Assembly (NCBI GenBank): GCA_003524335.1
Contig: DQHV01000051.1
Span: 5,986-11,807, forward strand
Reading direction: 5' to 3'
Length of the DNA: 5,822 nucleotides
From: Candidatus Aminicenantota bacterium
GTDB taxonomy: Bacteria > Acidobacteriota > Aminicenantia > Aminicenantales > UBA8522
The notes below the pieces were generated by a model that saw nothing but the letters and a program-made list of their open reading frames with translations, did no database searches and was not told where the DNA came from. Positions within the stretch are counted from its first letter, which is position 1, and each line of letters opens with the position of its first letter. A program made the position numbers and the translations under genes. This document shows, one piece after another, positions 4,852 through 5,822 of the stretch.

Positions 4852-5822
4852 TCAGGTCAGGACGACGATCTTGACCGGCCGACTCTCCAGCGGAGATCCG
4901 TCCCTGACCGCTATCGCCTTTATTGTATAGAAACCGGGGCTGAGATTCCAGAAAAGCGAGAAGGGGGAACCGGCTTCTCCCGCTTTATCGCCGTTCACCC
5001 ACCATTCGATCTTGGCAACCCCCTCCGTCCGCGGGACCGCAGCCTGCAACTTGATGCGCTGGTGCTCCTTCCGCAGCACCGGGTCGAGCTTGAAGATGTC
5101 TCCATTGCGGGGGAAGCTGATTTCGAGGTGGGACGGCGCCGGCTCTCTCTCTCTTTCTCCGGCCGTGAGAACGGTACCGAATTTCTTCTGATGATGAGTA
5201 CACAGTTCCCGAGGCTCGGTCCCTTCGATAAAAATCTCTTCGACGGCTCCCGGACAAGACTCCGTCGGCCTCAGCCCCGATTGCGGACAGACAAGAGCTT
5301 TGACGATGCCCTTCGGCTCAGGAAACCCGGTCCCGGCCTCACTCTTATGGAGCAAGAGCATGATGTCCTTGAAGAGCGGCCCGCACCCGGTGATCCCGGA
5401 GACGCTGTACATCGGCGCACCGTCAAAATTGCCCACCCAGACTCCAACGGTGTATTGCGGGCTGTAGCCGACCGTCCAGTTGTCTCGGAAGTCCTTGGAG
5501 GTCCCGGTCTTGGCGGCCACGGCAAAAGGAAAAGAAAGCGGGTTGTGGTAGCCGAAGGAGGGAGTCCGGGCATCCCCGTCGGCCAGGATGTCGGTGACGA
5601 TATAGGCGACCTGAGGCAAAAAGACACGCTTGGCCGCCTCCCGGATCGGCACCGGCACCTCCTTGCCGTCTGTCCTCACAAAACAAACGATCGACCGGTC
5701 CCGAAGAGAGAGCCCCTTTCGGGCCATGGTCGAATACGCCCTGGCGAGCTCCAGGAGGCTGACTTCTCCGTTCCCGAGAGTAAGTCCAACGCCGTAGTAG
5801 CCAGGGTCCTGCTTCAGGCTTT
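4852..5822 (-). CDS. pbpC: Penicillin-binding protein 1C, C-terminal part (5' end outside window)
   Basis: The frame is open from the window edge (5822) to a stop at 4852-4854, giving 322 complete codons. It opens inside the transpeptidase domain: YYGVGLTLGNGEVSLLELARAYSTMA (visible residues 8-33) is a conserved class A/C PBP segment. The KTGTS box follows, with Lys104 at bases 5509-5511, then FRDNWTVGYSPQYTVGVWVGN. After this comes the cysteine motif typical of PBP1C (CPQSG, SCPG, LCTHH), and the last 95 or so residues form the PBP1C-specific C-terminal beta domain (FPRNGDIF ... WWVNG ... LSPGFYTIKA). The full protein would be a periplasmic, membrane-anchored bifunctional glycosyltransferase/transpeptidase. 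The catalytic SxxK serine and the glycosyltransferase domain lie outside the window. An internal ATG at 5727 is not the true start, because conserved sequence continues upstream of it. Confidence 0.94.
   Translation of the reverse strand, partial: SLKQDPGYYGVGLTLGNGEVSLLELARAYSTMARKGLSLRDRSIVCFVRTDGKEVPVPIREAAKRVFLPQVAYIVTDILADGDARTPSFGYHNPLSFPFAVAAKTGTSKDFRDNWTVGYSPQYTVGVWVGNFDGAPMYSVSGITGCGPLFKDIMLLLHKSEAGTGFPEPKGIVKALVCPQSGLRPTESCPGAVEEIFIEGTEPRELCTHHQKKFGTVLTAGEREREPAPSHLEISFPRNGDIFKLDPVLRKEHQRIKLQAAVPRTEGVAKIEWWVNGDKAGEAGSPFSLFWNLSPGFYTIKAIAVRDGSPLESRPVKIVVLT

Noticed and set aside
5725..5727. ATG as the true start of the penicillin-binding protein
   Set aside because: The same frame continues to the window edge with conserved transpeptidase sequence, so the gene is cut by the window and does not start there.

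Overview
The window looks like a piece of chromosome from an anaerobic, probably Gram-negative bacterium with a GC content near 60% (estimated by eye). The main clues are the tail of a glycyl radical enzyme, an oxygen-sensitive class, and a class C penicillin-binding protein, which is typical of Gram-negatives. Several proteins (the Xaa-Pro aminopeptidase and the amidohydrolase) recall Acidobacteriota/Aminicenantes/Bacteroidota-type sequences, but that is an impression and not a placement. I see no tRNA, rRNA, CRISPR array, insertion sequence or prophage gene.

Layout. Positions 1-153 (+) are the last 50 codons of a glycyl radical enzyme. A 63-base gap follows, with a plausible sigma70-type promoter and a strong ribosome binding site. 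Positions 217-4110 (+) are a tightly packed run of four genes: Xaa-Pro aminopeptidase, nitrilase-superfamily amidohydrolase, NusG-like specialised transcription elongation factor, and DegT/DnrJ-type sugar aminotransferase. Junctions are a one-base overlap, a 5-base gap and an 11-base gap in which the Shine-Dalgarno overlaps the previous stop codon, so translation is probably coupled. Positions 4131-5822 (-) hold a second run in the opposite direction: penicillin-binding protein 1C (5' end outside the window), a RidA-family deaminase, and a small FmdB-type zinc ribbon protein. The two runs converge with only 20 bases between their stop codons.

How the genes may work together. The first two plus-strand genes fit peptide and amide breakdown. 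The next two fit control and synthesis of a surface polysaccharide or modified sugar, because NusG paralogs commonly sit in such loci. The minus-strand genes combine cell-wall synthesis with a housekeeping detoxification enzyme, a mixture that need not share one pathway.

No clear new system stands out. The most useful leads are an amidohydrolase with methionine at the usual catalytic lysine position, a NusG paralog lying in the middle of an operon and followed by a single sugar aminotransferase, and a RidA gene with two good starts, the longer of which adds an arginine-rich, signal-like N-terminus.
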